A stretch of DNA of 10,455 nucleotides from an uncultured Lachnospiraceae bacterium (GTDB lineage: Bacteria; Bacillota; Clostridia; Lachnospirales; Lachnospiraceae). The notes beneath the pieces were generated by a model that saw only the letters and a list, made by a program, of their open reading frames with translations, was not told the DNA's origin and made no database searches. Position 1 is the first letter of the stretch; each line of letters begins with the position of its first letter. Of the stretch, positions 1 to 6,047 are shown piece after piece. The translations under genes and the position numbers were made by a program. The stretch is from positions 1-10,455 of the forward strand of contig CANTGP010000079.1 in the NCBI GenBank assembly GCA_947653315.1, read 5' to 3'.

Positions 1-134
1 CCCTTAGGTATCCGCATTCTGCTAAGAAACTTTCGCCGAAAACGAAGCACGGAAAATCCGGGACAGGCAATCCCGCTGCCACCACCCCACCAAAAAATCC
101 CTCCCATGCTGGGTAAAAAGAAATGAGGGTATAC
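1..134 (+). repeat. Repeat copy 1 (left arm of large inverted repeat)
   Basis: Pairs base by base with 215-348 in inverted orientation (position sum 349); my hand alignment gives 118 of 134 matching positions without gaps. It includes GC-rich blocks and ACGGA at 49-53. The repeat starts at the window edge, so it may extend further left. No open frame in it looks like a gene. Confidence 0.88.
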
Positions 135-214
135 TCTTTACATTTTTCTGGAAAATTAATTAGTTGGTGAGTGGAGTTCCGCTCCTATCTTCTGCCGGAT
201 AAAAAATATAATGT

Positions 215-348
215 GTATACTGTCACTCTTTTTTACCCAGCACGGGAGGGAGTTCTTTGGGGGGCGGCGGCAGCGGGAGTACCTGTCCCGGATTTTCCGT
301 GCTTCGTTTTCGGCGGAAGTTTCTTAGCAGAATGCGGAAACCTAAGGG
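215..348 (-). repeat. Repeat copy 2 (inverted relative to copies 1 and 3)
   Basis: Inverted partner of 1-134, with an 80-base spacer (135-214) that contains AT-rich, promoter-like TATAAT (207-212) without a clear -35. Its part 240-291 is also a perfect 52-base inverted match to 473-524 in copy 3. A 67-codon plus-strand frame across it follows the repeat and is not supported as a gene. Confidence 0.9.
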
Positions 349-417
349 AAACCGTGCACGGATGCACGGTTTAGCCCGATGCGGCATGGATGCCGCTTGA
401 GGGCGACCGCAGCCGGT
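349..417 (+). ncRNA. Candidate structured RNA with two CsrA/RsmA-type GGA hairpins
   Basis: On the plus strand, 349-372 forms a perfect nine-pair stem closing the hexaloop ACGGAT (358-363). Then 381-396 forms a five-pair GC stem closing the hexaloop ATGGAT (386-391), with flanking GCCC (374-377) able to pair with GGGC (401-404). A third short hairpin, ACCG and CGGT around CAGC, is at 406-417. Hexaloops of the form ANGGAT on GC stems are the established target of CsrA/RsmA proteins and are repeated in CsrB/RsmZ-type RNAs. Transcription is not shown: there is no clear promoter or terminator. It might instead be part of a repeat element or of an operon trailer read on the other strand. Confidence 0.4.
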
Positions 418-420
418 GAT

Positions 421-524
421 AACCTAACTCATTCTGCTTAGAAACTCCCAGCCGAAATAAGTGCACGGAAAACCGGGACAGGTACTCCCGCTGCCGCCGC
501 CCCCCAAAGAACTCCCTCCCGTGC
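421..524 (+). repeat. Repeat copy 3 (same orientation as copy 1)
   Basis: Third copy, lying 34 bases downstream of the last operon gene. Bases 473-524 match 291-240 of copy 2 perfectly in inverted orientation (52 bases); the outer part is diverged by substitutions and small gaps. With copy 2 it encloses the hairpin segment 349-420. Any transcript leaving the operon would enter this copy and then copy 2, and could fold into a very long stem. I see no ordinary stem plus U-run terminator between 559 and the repeat. Confidence 0.88.
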
Positions 525-558
525 GTCCCTCCAAACACAACACTCAGGCTAAATTGTT

Positions 559-990
559 CTACTCCCCGTCAAACTCATAAAACCCATACCCCTCAATCAG
601 TTCCACCAGTTTCCCCTCATACCCCTTGGATAAAGCATAAGGATATTCCGCCTCCTGCAAATACTGTACCGCCAAAATATAATGCTTTTGCCCGATTACA
701 TGTTCCCAGTTCGGTCCTTCCTGGTTTTCTTCCCTCCATATCGCGAGATAATTATTGTGGGAACGCACTGCATGACGGACATTCTTATGATACCGGATAC
801 CGTCATACCTGCGCGGAAACCATATGTTTTCCTGCCCCTCTTTTATGGATTTCCCCCAATCCGTCCCCTCAACGGCTATGGCGACGACAAGGGACGGCAG
901 GCAGATTTTCCTGTCCCGCCAATCCTCCACCGCCGGTTCCGCAACCTGACGGACAAATTCATTCCTTTCTTTCCGCAACGCAATCCGCAT
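559..990 (-). CDS. Compact glucosaminidase-like (GH73/FlgJ-type) protein
   Basis: A 143-residue protein resembling a minimal N-acetylglucosaminidase domain, an enzyme group that cuts the glycan strands of peptidoglycan. Seen: NEFVRQVAEPAVEDW at 10-24, ICLPSLVVAIAVEGTDWGKS at 29-48, with Glu41 at the position of the family's catalytic Glu, and a C-terminal LVELIEGYGFYEFD like the usual end of FlgJ/LytG-type domains. The standard NNLFGIK block after the catalytic Glu is not visible (NIWFPRRYDG instead), so it is divergent and activity is uncertain. There is no signal peptide and no wall-binding domain. ATG 990 has AAGGAG about eleven bases upstream and lies inside the end of the phosphatase gene (32-base overlap), indicating coupling. 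It is the last gene of the operon, so wall-cutting functions bracket the whole set. Confidence 0.72.
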   Translation of the reverse strand: MRIALRKERNEFVRQVAEPAVEDWRDRKICLPSLVVAIAVEGTDWGKSIKEGQENIWFPRRYDGIRYHKNVRHAVRSHNNYLAIWREENQEGPNWEHVIGQKHYILAVQYLQEAEYPYALSKGYEGKLVELIEGYGFYEFDGE

Positions 991-3196
991 CCTTCCGGCT
1001 CTCCTTTCCGCAGGATACCTCTTTTTTCCTGCAAATCAAATGGTTTTTTCCTTCCGTGTATTTGTAACCGATCCAGTCCATCCGCTTCTTTACCAAATAA
1101 ATACCCAAACCGCCTTTCTTCCTGTCTTCCAGTAATTCCTCCACGTCGGGATCCGGACGTTCCAGCGGATTATAAGGGATTCCGTCATCCTCGAAATACA
1201 GGCAGATTTCCCGTTCCCGTGTCTTGCCGCCCTCTGACGGGGTGTCTTCCACCGCAATTCCAAGCGTGACTTCTTTTGCCCCGCTGTAATAGCAGATATT
1301 GGAATAAATTTCATCCACCGCCATTTGTATTTTCAGGATGGTCTGTATGGATATTCCATTATCCAATAGCGTGTTTTCCACAAAATCCGCAAATTCACGG
1401 ATATGCCCCATATCCGGTATGCCGGTTTTTTTCTCATATACCGTTCCATGGTAGGTAAGCCCTATCATCGTAATATCGTCGAATTGTTCGGTATCTTTTT
1501 GGAAACGGCTGATGTCTTCCCATATTTCCTTTAACAATTCCTCCGGTGTCCTTACATTTTCTTTTTCCGCCACTGTTTTCAACCGCCCTTCCCCGTATAA
1601 TTCCTTTTGCACACTGGTGGCTTCCGTTACGCCGTCCGTGTAAAGCAGAATGGTATCTTCCTTATCCAAGTGTATCCGCGACGCACGGTAGGGCGCTCCC
1701 TCCATGCCCGCCAATACCAGCCCGCCAAGAGTCATGTCATAATAACAGTCCCCTTCCCGTTTCCGTATCAGGGGACGGCAATGCCCCGCATTGACAAAAA
1801 CAAGTTCCCCGGTGGAAAGGGTCAGAATACCAATCCATGCGGTTACGAACATACCGTTTTTGTTATTGCCGCAAAGCCTGTCATTGATTTCCCCTACCGC
1901 CTGCTCCAAAGGATTGCCGGCCGCCATATGGCTCATGATATGGCTGCGGATTAACGTGCGGGATACTACCATGAACAATGCCGCAGGTACCCCTTTGCCG
2001 GATACATCCGCCATGACCAGCGCCAAACGGTCCCCGTCCAGCAGAAAAAAATCATAAAAATCGCCGCCCACCCCTTTTGCCGGCATCATAAACGCCGCAA
2101 TGGAAAATTCTTTCCGGTCGATAAAAGCCCCTTCCGTCTCCGGCAGCATGTCCGCCTGCAGTCTCGCCGCCACCGTCAGTTCCGTCCGTATTTTTTCCTT
2201 TTCCGCCGTAATCCTTGTCATGCTTTCGATATAATAACCGACATCCTGCATCATTTTCCAAAATGCCGCCGCCAAATATCCGGGTTCCCCGGACAGCCGT
2301 GCCAGTTCCCTGCATTCCTTCATCCAAACCGCCATACTTTCTTCCATGGCTTTCCCCCCTGTTTCTCCGGCTCCCTTCCGCCTCCTGTCCGCGTATCCTA
2401 CCGCCACTTTGGAAAGTTTTTCGATAGGAATGGTTACTTTGTTCTCCAAATGCCCTAAAAAACAGATTGAAACCCCGCACAAGGCAAAAAAATCCAGGGA
2501 AACCCGTATATATACCCGGTTCCAAAGCTGTACCGCATCTTCCGTATTATGCACGGCTTCCGCATAGGATGCAATCCCCATGAAAAGGGCGGAAAGCATA
2601 CTTAAGAGCAAAAAAATAAGCACAAACCTCACGTTCAGCGTCACCACATGACGGCGCTCCTGTCCTCCCGCCATACTGCACAGGAGGATAACAGGTATTC
2701 CAAGCAGTACGGAAAACACCAGGTTATTAAAAAACAAAAGCAGGGTGGATTGTGACCAAAACACACCGAGTCCGAGGAAATGCAGCATTCCCCCAAGCAT
2801 AACCGCCATCAGAGCGGAATCCAAACATACAATCCCTATGTAACGCTTAATATCCTCCACGTTATGAAACCATATCCCGCCCTTTTTTCCGTCCTTCCGT
2901 TTTCTTTTTCCCCGCCACAGAAGATGGGGCAGCCATCCGTACAGAAATTGCGGGAGAAATCCGTACAGGCATACCGGCAGCGGGTACCCGGAAAGCAAAT
3001 CCGCCGCAAAATTGCCCGCCGCACACCCAAACGCTCCCGTGGCGCCAAATAATAATCCAAACGCAGTAGGAAACGCGCTTGCCGGACGTACTTCCGTCAA
3101 TCCCGCCAATCCGAACAACTTACGGAACGGCATCGTAACCAAAAAGAACAGAACGGCAGTGATTAAACATATATTTATTTCTTTTAAAATTTTCAT
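959..3196 (-). CDS. Membrane sensor fused to SpoIIE/PP2C phosphatase and RsbW-like ATPase
   Basis: A 745-residue partner-switching regulator. Residues 1-255 form a membrane domain with about seven or eight helices, homologous to the preceding gene (LTEVRP at 33-38, GNFAADL at 61-67). A linker with charged helices (255-345) follows. Residues ~346-583 are a SpoIIE-type PP2C phosphatase: GGDFYD 377-382, MADVSGKG 395-402, VNAGHCRPL 468-476, LYTDGVTEA 518-526 and FDDIT 572-576, so the metal-binding aspartates are present. Residues ~590-725 are an HATPase_c/RsbW-like domain: MAVDEIYSN 625-633 (N box with Glu629 and Asn633), EDDGIPYNPL 669-678 and GGLGIYLV 695-702. In known systems these are a STAS phosphatase and kinase; here both are in one chain, with the STAS partner in the same operon. 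ATG 3196 with AGGGG is preferred; the frame upstream to 3343 is antisense to nothing but overlaps the preceding gene. It overlaps the last gene by 32 bases. Confidence 0.93.
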   Translation of the reverse strand: MKILKEINICLITAVLFFLVTMPFRKLFGLAGLTEVRPASAFPTAFGLLFGATGAFGCAAGNFAADLLSGYPLPVCLYGFLPQFLYGWLPHLLWRGKRKRKDGKKGGIWFHNVEDIKRYIGIVCLDSALMAVMLGGMLHFLGLGVFWSQSTLLLFFNNLVFSVLLGIPVILLCSMAGGQERRHVVTLNVRFVLIFLLLSMLSALFMGIASYAEAVHNTEDAVQLWNRVYIRVSLDFFALCGVSICFLGHLENKVTIPIEKLSKVAVGYADRRRKGAGETGGKAMEESMAVWMKECRELARLSGEPGYLAAAFWKMMQDVGYYIESMTRITAEKEKIRTELTVAARLQADMLPETEGAFIDRKEFSIAAFMMPAKGVGGDFYDFFLLDGDRLALVMADVSGKGVPAALFMVVSRTLIRSHIMSHMAAGNPLEQAVGEINDRLCGNNKNGMFVTAWIGILTLSTGELVFVNAGHCRPLIRKREGDCYYDMTLGGLVLAGMEGAPYRASRIHLDKEDTILLYTDGVTEATSVQKELYGEGRLKTVAEKENVRTPEELLKEIWEDISRFQKDTEQFDDITMIGLTYHGTVYEKKTGIPDMGHIREFADFVENTLLDNGISIQTILKIQMAVDEIYSNICYYSGAKEVTLGIAVEDTPSEGGKTREREICLYFEDDGIPYNPLERPDPDVEELLEDRKKGGLGIYLVKKRMDWIGYKYTEGKNHLICRKKEVSCGKESRKDADCVAERKE

Positions 3197-3245
3197 TCTT
3201 TTACCCCTATCCGCTTTGGCGGACCCTAACCCGATGGCAGATGTT

Positions 3246-3956
3246 TTAAACCGATAACAGAAATAGCCCTGCTGCCGCAGGCACGGATACCGCCAGCATC
3301 CACGGCGACCCTTCCGGATTCCGCTCCAATACTTCCACCGCAACCCAAAGCAGAATCATCAGACCGGCATACACAGGCAGTACCGTCCTTTTTCCAAAAC
3401 CGCTCTCCAAAAAACGGTATCTCTCCGGGGCATTACACCCCTGTATGCCCACACTGTCGGAAGTAAGAACAATCAGTATGGGCATTCCCAAACCGATGGA
3501 AAATCCTATATTATTAAAAAACACATATGTATAAATCTGCCTGAGCCACGTTCCCTGCAGCAGGTAAAGCCCAAACGATAAAATCCACGCTACGGTCATG
3601 GCGCCAAGCAGGCAGATAAAACAGTAACGGAAAATGTTTTTTCCGCTGTGCAAATTCGGCGCATCCTCCGACAAAAGGTACCACAACCGGTAGGGCAGCC
3701 ATGCCGCCATAAAATTTCCGATAAAACCCAACACGGAATTTAAGGAAAACGTTCCTGCCAAATCCGCAATCAGGTTCCCCAAGCCGCATGCCAAGGCGCC
3801 CACCGGTCCGCATAACAACCCCGCCACCGGCGGTATGGCGTTAACGGGTCTTACTTCCGTCAGCCCCTCTACCAATACCATCACCTTAAACGAAATCCCC
3901 AAAATAAGAAAAACCGCCAAAACAATAAAAAACTGTTTCTGTTTCCCCGTTTTCAT
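3246..3956 (-). CDS. Polytopic membrane protein, paralogue of the sensor domain of the next gene
   Basis: A 236-residue membrane protein with about six hydrophobic helices. It shares two blocks with the N-terminal domain of the phosphatase encoded next. The first is LTEVRPVNAIPPVAGLLCG at 32-50, continuing with a GALACGLGNLIADL-type segment; the phosphatase has LTEVRPASAFPTAFGLLFG at the same place. The second is FFNNIGFSIGLGMPILIV at 147-164, matching FFNNLVFSVLLGIPVILL. The small, Gly-rich helices with conserved Asn and Asp recall ECF-transporter S components, but I cannot confirm that. The frame is open far upstream to 4451, but that part is the antisense-like shadow of the transporter gene; ATG 3956, overlapping the transporter stop as ATGA, is the right start. 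It may bind the same ligand as the phosphatase or form a complex with it. Confidence 0.78.
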   Translation of the reverse strand: MKTGKQKQFFIVLAVFLILGISFKVMVLVEGLTEVRPVNAIPPVAGLLCGPVGALACGLGNLIADLAGTFSLNSVLGFIGNFMAAWLPYRLWYLLSEDAPNLHSGKNIFRYCFICLLGAMTVAWILSFGLYLLQGTWLRQIYTYVFFNNIGFSIGLGMPILIVLTSDSVGIQGCNAPERYRFLESGFGKRTVLPVYAGLMILLWVAVEVLERNPEGSPWMLAVSVPAAAGLFLLSV

Positions 3957-4840
3957 TTTCCCCAATCCTCCAAAAACGAAAGCCCTGCCACGACCGCGCC
4001 AAATGCAATCAATACGGCTCCTGCCGCGGAGGATGCCAGAAAAGCCTGTCCGCCCCCGTAAGCCGCAGGCAAAAGCAAGGACAAAACCAAAGTTACCACC
4101 GGTTCGGTGGAAGCAATAACGGTTACGCTTATGGCATCCGTATATTTCTGTGAAAACATTAAGGCAATATAGGCATATGCCTTGGAGAAAAATGCCAAAA
4201 TAAAAATATTGGAAAGCAATTCCCTTGTATATTCCAGCCCGAAGAAAGTATCGGGATTTTCCCTGTACCAAAGGACGAAACCCGTAAGCGCGGTAAAAAT
4301 CATTTGGACAATACAGATTAACAACGGATCTTCTTCCTTGGCATATCCGTCCACGGCAATGGTATATACCGCCGAACTGACACAGCCGCCCAGCATGTAG
4401 GCAGTTCCCAAACCGGAAAATCCCCTTACGGAAAATCCGCTGCCGACACACAATCCCGCCAAAATAATTATGGCGCCCACCATATGGTTTAACGTAGGTC
4501 TCTTATGGAAAAACCATTGCAGCAACGGAACGGCAATAATGGTCAAAGCCGCAAGAAAACTGGCATTTGCCGGATCCAGCATGGAAATTCCCTTCTTTTC
4601 CAAAAGCAGATTAACGCTTAAGATGGCGGAAAGCCAAAATCCCCGGACCCACGTCTTTTTACGCAGGTTTTTTAATTTACCCGCAAATGCTGCCGACAGA
4701 ATGATTGCCGCAATGCCGCAGGTCAATGTAAGGTACGCATAAGAGGAAAAATCCGGCGGAAGGTTCCGGATAAAAATATAAGACGCCGCCCAACAGAGCG
4801 TAATGGAAAAAAGCAGGATATTATTTTCCGTTTTCGTCAT
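3953..4840 (-). CDS. DMT-superfamily transporter with two EamA domains
   Basis: A 295-residue polytopic membrane protein with about ten hydrophobic helices in two EamA repeats (residues ~5-137 and ~145-287). Typical marks include ITLCWAASYIFIRN near the N-terminus, LDPANASFLAALTIIAVPLL at the end of repeat 1, and IASTEPVVTLVLSLLL in repeat 2. DMT proteins of this type export or import small metabolites such as amino acids or nucleotide derivatives; the substrate cannot be read from sequence. The ATG at 4840 follows GGGAGGGG with a four-base gap and overlaps the DUF3574-like gene by 20 bases. Its stop overlaps the next ATG as ATGA. Its place inside a signalling operon suggests it moves a ligand or product linked to the pathway, but a passenger role is equally possible. 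Confidence 0.9.
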   Translation of the reverse strand: MTKTENNILLFSITLCWAASYIFIRNLPPDFSSYAYLTLTCGIAAIILSAAFAGKLKNLRKKTWVRGFWLSAILSVNLLLEKKGISMLDPANASFLAALTIIAVPLLQWFFHKRPTLNHMVGAIIILAGLCVGSGFSVRGFSGLGTAYMLGGCVSSAVYTIAVDGYAKEEDPLLICIVQMIFTALTGFVLWYRENPDTFFGLEYTRELLSNIFILAFFSKAYAYIALMFSQKYTDAISVTVIASTEPVVTLVLSLLLPAAYGGGQAFLASSAAGAVLIAFGAVVAGLSFLEDWGK

Positions 4841-5435
4841 GGAACCCCTCCCTTTCCTCCCGTATTCCGCTGTAATACATGGAACCGGTATTTTTCTCCT
4901 CCAATAAAACGGAATCTTGGTTCAACGCCGGAAGGATATCGTCCATAATTTTTATGATATCTTCTTCTTTCCCACGGACGGTATAAACCAACGTCTGTTC
5001 GCTGGTCAGCTTTCCTTTTTGGTCCACCCAGCCGCCTTCCGCCCTTGTCATGGTATAACCGCCTGCATACCGGATACAGATTCCGCTTATGATTTCTTCC
5101 GCTTCCTCCGTGGAAACCAACTGCCGGTATTCATCCTTGTCATTTAACCCGATATACAGGATATATTCTTTTTCCGCGCCGTTATCCGTGATTCCCGTGA
5201 TTCCTCTTTGCCCTGCCTCCTCCCCCGTTCCGGCTATTTCCCACCGTTCCGTCAGGAAATAAGTGATGCCTCCGCCCATACCTCCGGCCAAAACAAAGGC
5301 AATACATGCGAGCAGGACGGTTTGTGTCTTCCATTTACCACTGCATTTATGATTACATTTACTATTACATTTCCATATATCATCATATGTATTGTTCTGT
5401 TTGCATTTCGATTCCTGATTCCCGTACCTCTGCAT
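4821..5435 (-). CDS. Membrane-anchored DUF3574-like protein with cytosolic Cys cluster
   Basis: A 204-residue single-pass protein. Residues 1-37 are polar and carry four cysteines (11, 23, 27, 31) in a Cys/Lys/Asn-rich setting. Residues ~38-62 are a Gly-rich membrane helix (LLACIAFVLAGGMGGGITYF). Residues ~90-190 resemble DUF3574: YILYIGLNDKDEYRQLVS, then GYTMTRAEGGWVDQKGKL, TSEQTLVYTV and MYYSG. The positive N-terminal side suggests the C-terminal domain is outside the cell. The start is uncertain: I use ATG 5435, but TTG 5447, close to GGGGGGAAGG, is possible, and a longer frame to 5504 would overlap the STAS gene. It overlaps the transporter gene by 20 bases. The Cys set could bind metal or sense redox, which is inference. 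DUF3574 has no firm function. Confidence 0.72.
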   Translation of the reverse strand: MQRYGNQESKCKQNNTYDDIWKCNSKCNHKCSGKWKTQTVLLACIAFVLAGGMGGGITYFLTERWEIAGTGEEAGQRGITGITDNGAEKEYILYIGLNDKDEYRQLVSTEEAEEIISGICIRYAGGYTMTRAEGGWVDQKGKLTSEQTLVYTVRGKEEDIIKIMDDILPALNQDSVLLEEKNTGSMYYSGIREEREGFHDENGK

Positions 5436-5463
5436 ATCTTCTTTCAAATTCCTTCCCCCGGTA

Positions 5464-5763
5464 TTATTCCAAATCCATGATTTCCGAAAAACCCGTAATG
5501 ACAAACACTTCCCTTACTTCCTCGTTGGCGTTTTGGACTGCCAGTCTTCCGTTCTGTTTTTTCATGGCCTTATGGGCGGAAAGCAATACCCTTAAACCCG
5601 CCGAAGATATGTATTCCAAATCCGAGAAATCCAGGATAACTTCCTTCCGTCCCTTCATCTCCCCTTCCAATTCCTCCTCAAGCTGCGGTGCCGTGGAGGT
5701 ATCCAGCCTGCCGCACACCTTTAAAACAATTTTGTCCTGTTTTCTCTTTATTTCAATGATCAT
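5464..5763 (-). CDS. STAS-domain anti-sigma-factor antagonist (SpoIIAA/RsbV type)
   Basis: A 99-residue single STAS domain. In known partner-switching systems, this protein binds an anti-sigma kinase when unphosphorylated and releases the sigma factor or other target; the kinase phosphorylates it on Ser and a PP2C phosphatase reverses this. Seen here: VCGRLDTSTAPQLEEEL at 16-32, LDFSDLEYISSAGLRVLL at 44-61 and an FVITGFSEIM end. Aligned by eye with SpoIIAA (MDSSGL), the phosphorylatable serine is Ser54 and the next position is Ala55. The start is ATG 5763, with AAGGAG and a five-base gap, overlapping the preceding stop as ATGA; a start at 5790 would add nine unlikely residues. The matching phosphatase/kinase is encoded four genes downstream in the same operon. 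No sigma factor is in the window, so its final target is unknown. Confidence 0.93.
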   Translation of the reverse strand: MIIEIKRKQDKIVLKVCGRLDTSTAPQLEEELEGEMKGRKEVILDFSDLEYISSAGLRVLLSAHKAMKKQNGRLAVQNANEEVREVFVITGFSEIMDLE

Positions 5764-6047
5764 AAAGACTCCTTTTCTTCTTCCTCCCATACGGGCTTTC
5801 GCGTAAAACCCACATGATAAGTGATTTTTTCCATGGTCAGTTCATGCTCCCCGATCAGATACCTTCCGACGGTAATGTCTTTTCCCACAATCACCCCTTT
5901 CGGGTAGCCGCTTAGGCATTTATTTAAAAGCGCTGCCTGTGCCTCCCTGGACTGGTCCGAAAGGGGATTATTGGGATTCACGCTCCCGATGGGAACTAAT
6001 TTTATATACCGGATATCTGCCAGGGTTGTTTTCTCATCCCGGCTCAT
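5760..6047 (-). CDS. Small protein of unknown family upstream of the STAS gene
   Basis: A 95-residue protein with no family I recognise. It has mixed polarity and looks folded (DIRYIKLVPIGSVNPNNPL, then AALLNKCLSGYPKGVIVGKD and ITVGRYLIGEHELTMEKITY), with a Glu-rich end (EEEEKESL). There is no membrane segment. It overlaps the DUF2589 gene before it by 14 bases and the STAS gene after it as ATGA, so its translation is probably coupled to both. The ATG at 6047 has no well-spaced Shine-Dalgarno: the only GA-rich sites are right next to it or about 15 bases away. This is consistent with coupling, but a different start is possible. Position suggests a link between the DUF2589 group and the signalling group. 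Confidence 0.7.
   Translation of the reverse strand: MSRDEKTTLADIRYIKLVPIGSVNPNNPLSDQSREAQAALLNKCLSGYPKGVIVGKDITVGRYLIGEHELTMEKITYHVGFTRKPVWEEEEKESL

Noticed and set aside
127..234. Terminator formed by the GTATAC-containing arms followed by T6 at 229-234
   Set aside because: The loop would be about 80 bases and the arms are imperfect; this is better explained as the inner part of the large inverted repeat.
349..372. Group II intron domain V-like hairpin
   Set aside because: The stem resembles the CCGTGC/GCACGG part only superficially; the bulge, catalytic triad and any intron-encoded reverse transcriptase are absent.
171..374. 67-codon plus-strand frame near the left end
   Set aside because: It lies across repeat copy 2 and the hairpin segment, its start lacks a ribosome binding site, and its sequence simply translates the repeat.
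1..524. CRISPR array
   Set aside because: Only three long repeats in alternating orientation with unequal spacers; not the short, direct, evenly spaced repeats of CRISPR.
682..1269. 195-codon plus-strand frame
   Set aside because: Pro/Arg/Phe-rich shadow opposite the glucosaminidase-like and phosphatase genes, whose minus-strand motifs are clear.
3957..4451. Upstream extension of the 236-residue membrane protein's frame
   Set aside because: The extension overlaps the EamA transporter in another frame and has aberrant Cys/Gly/Arg-rich composition; ATG 3956 with ATGA overlap is the natural start.
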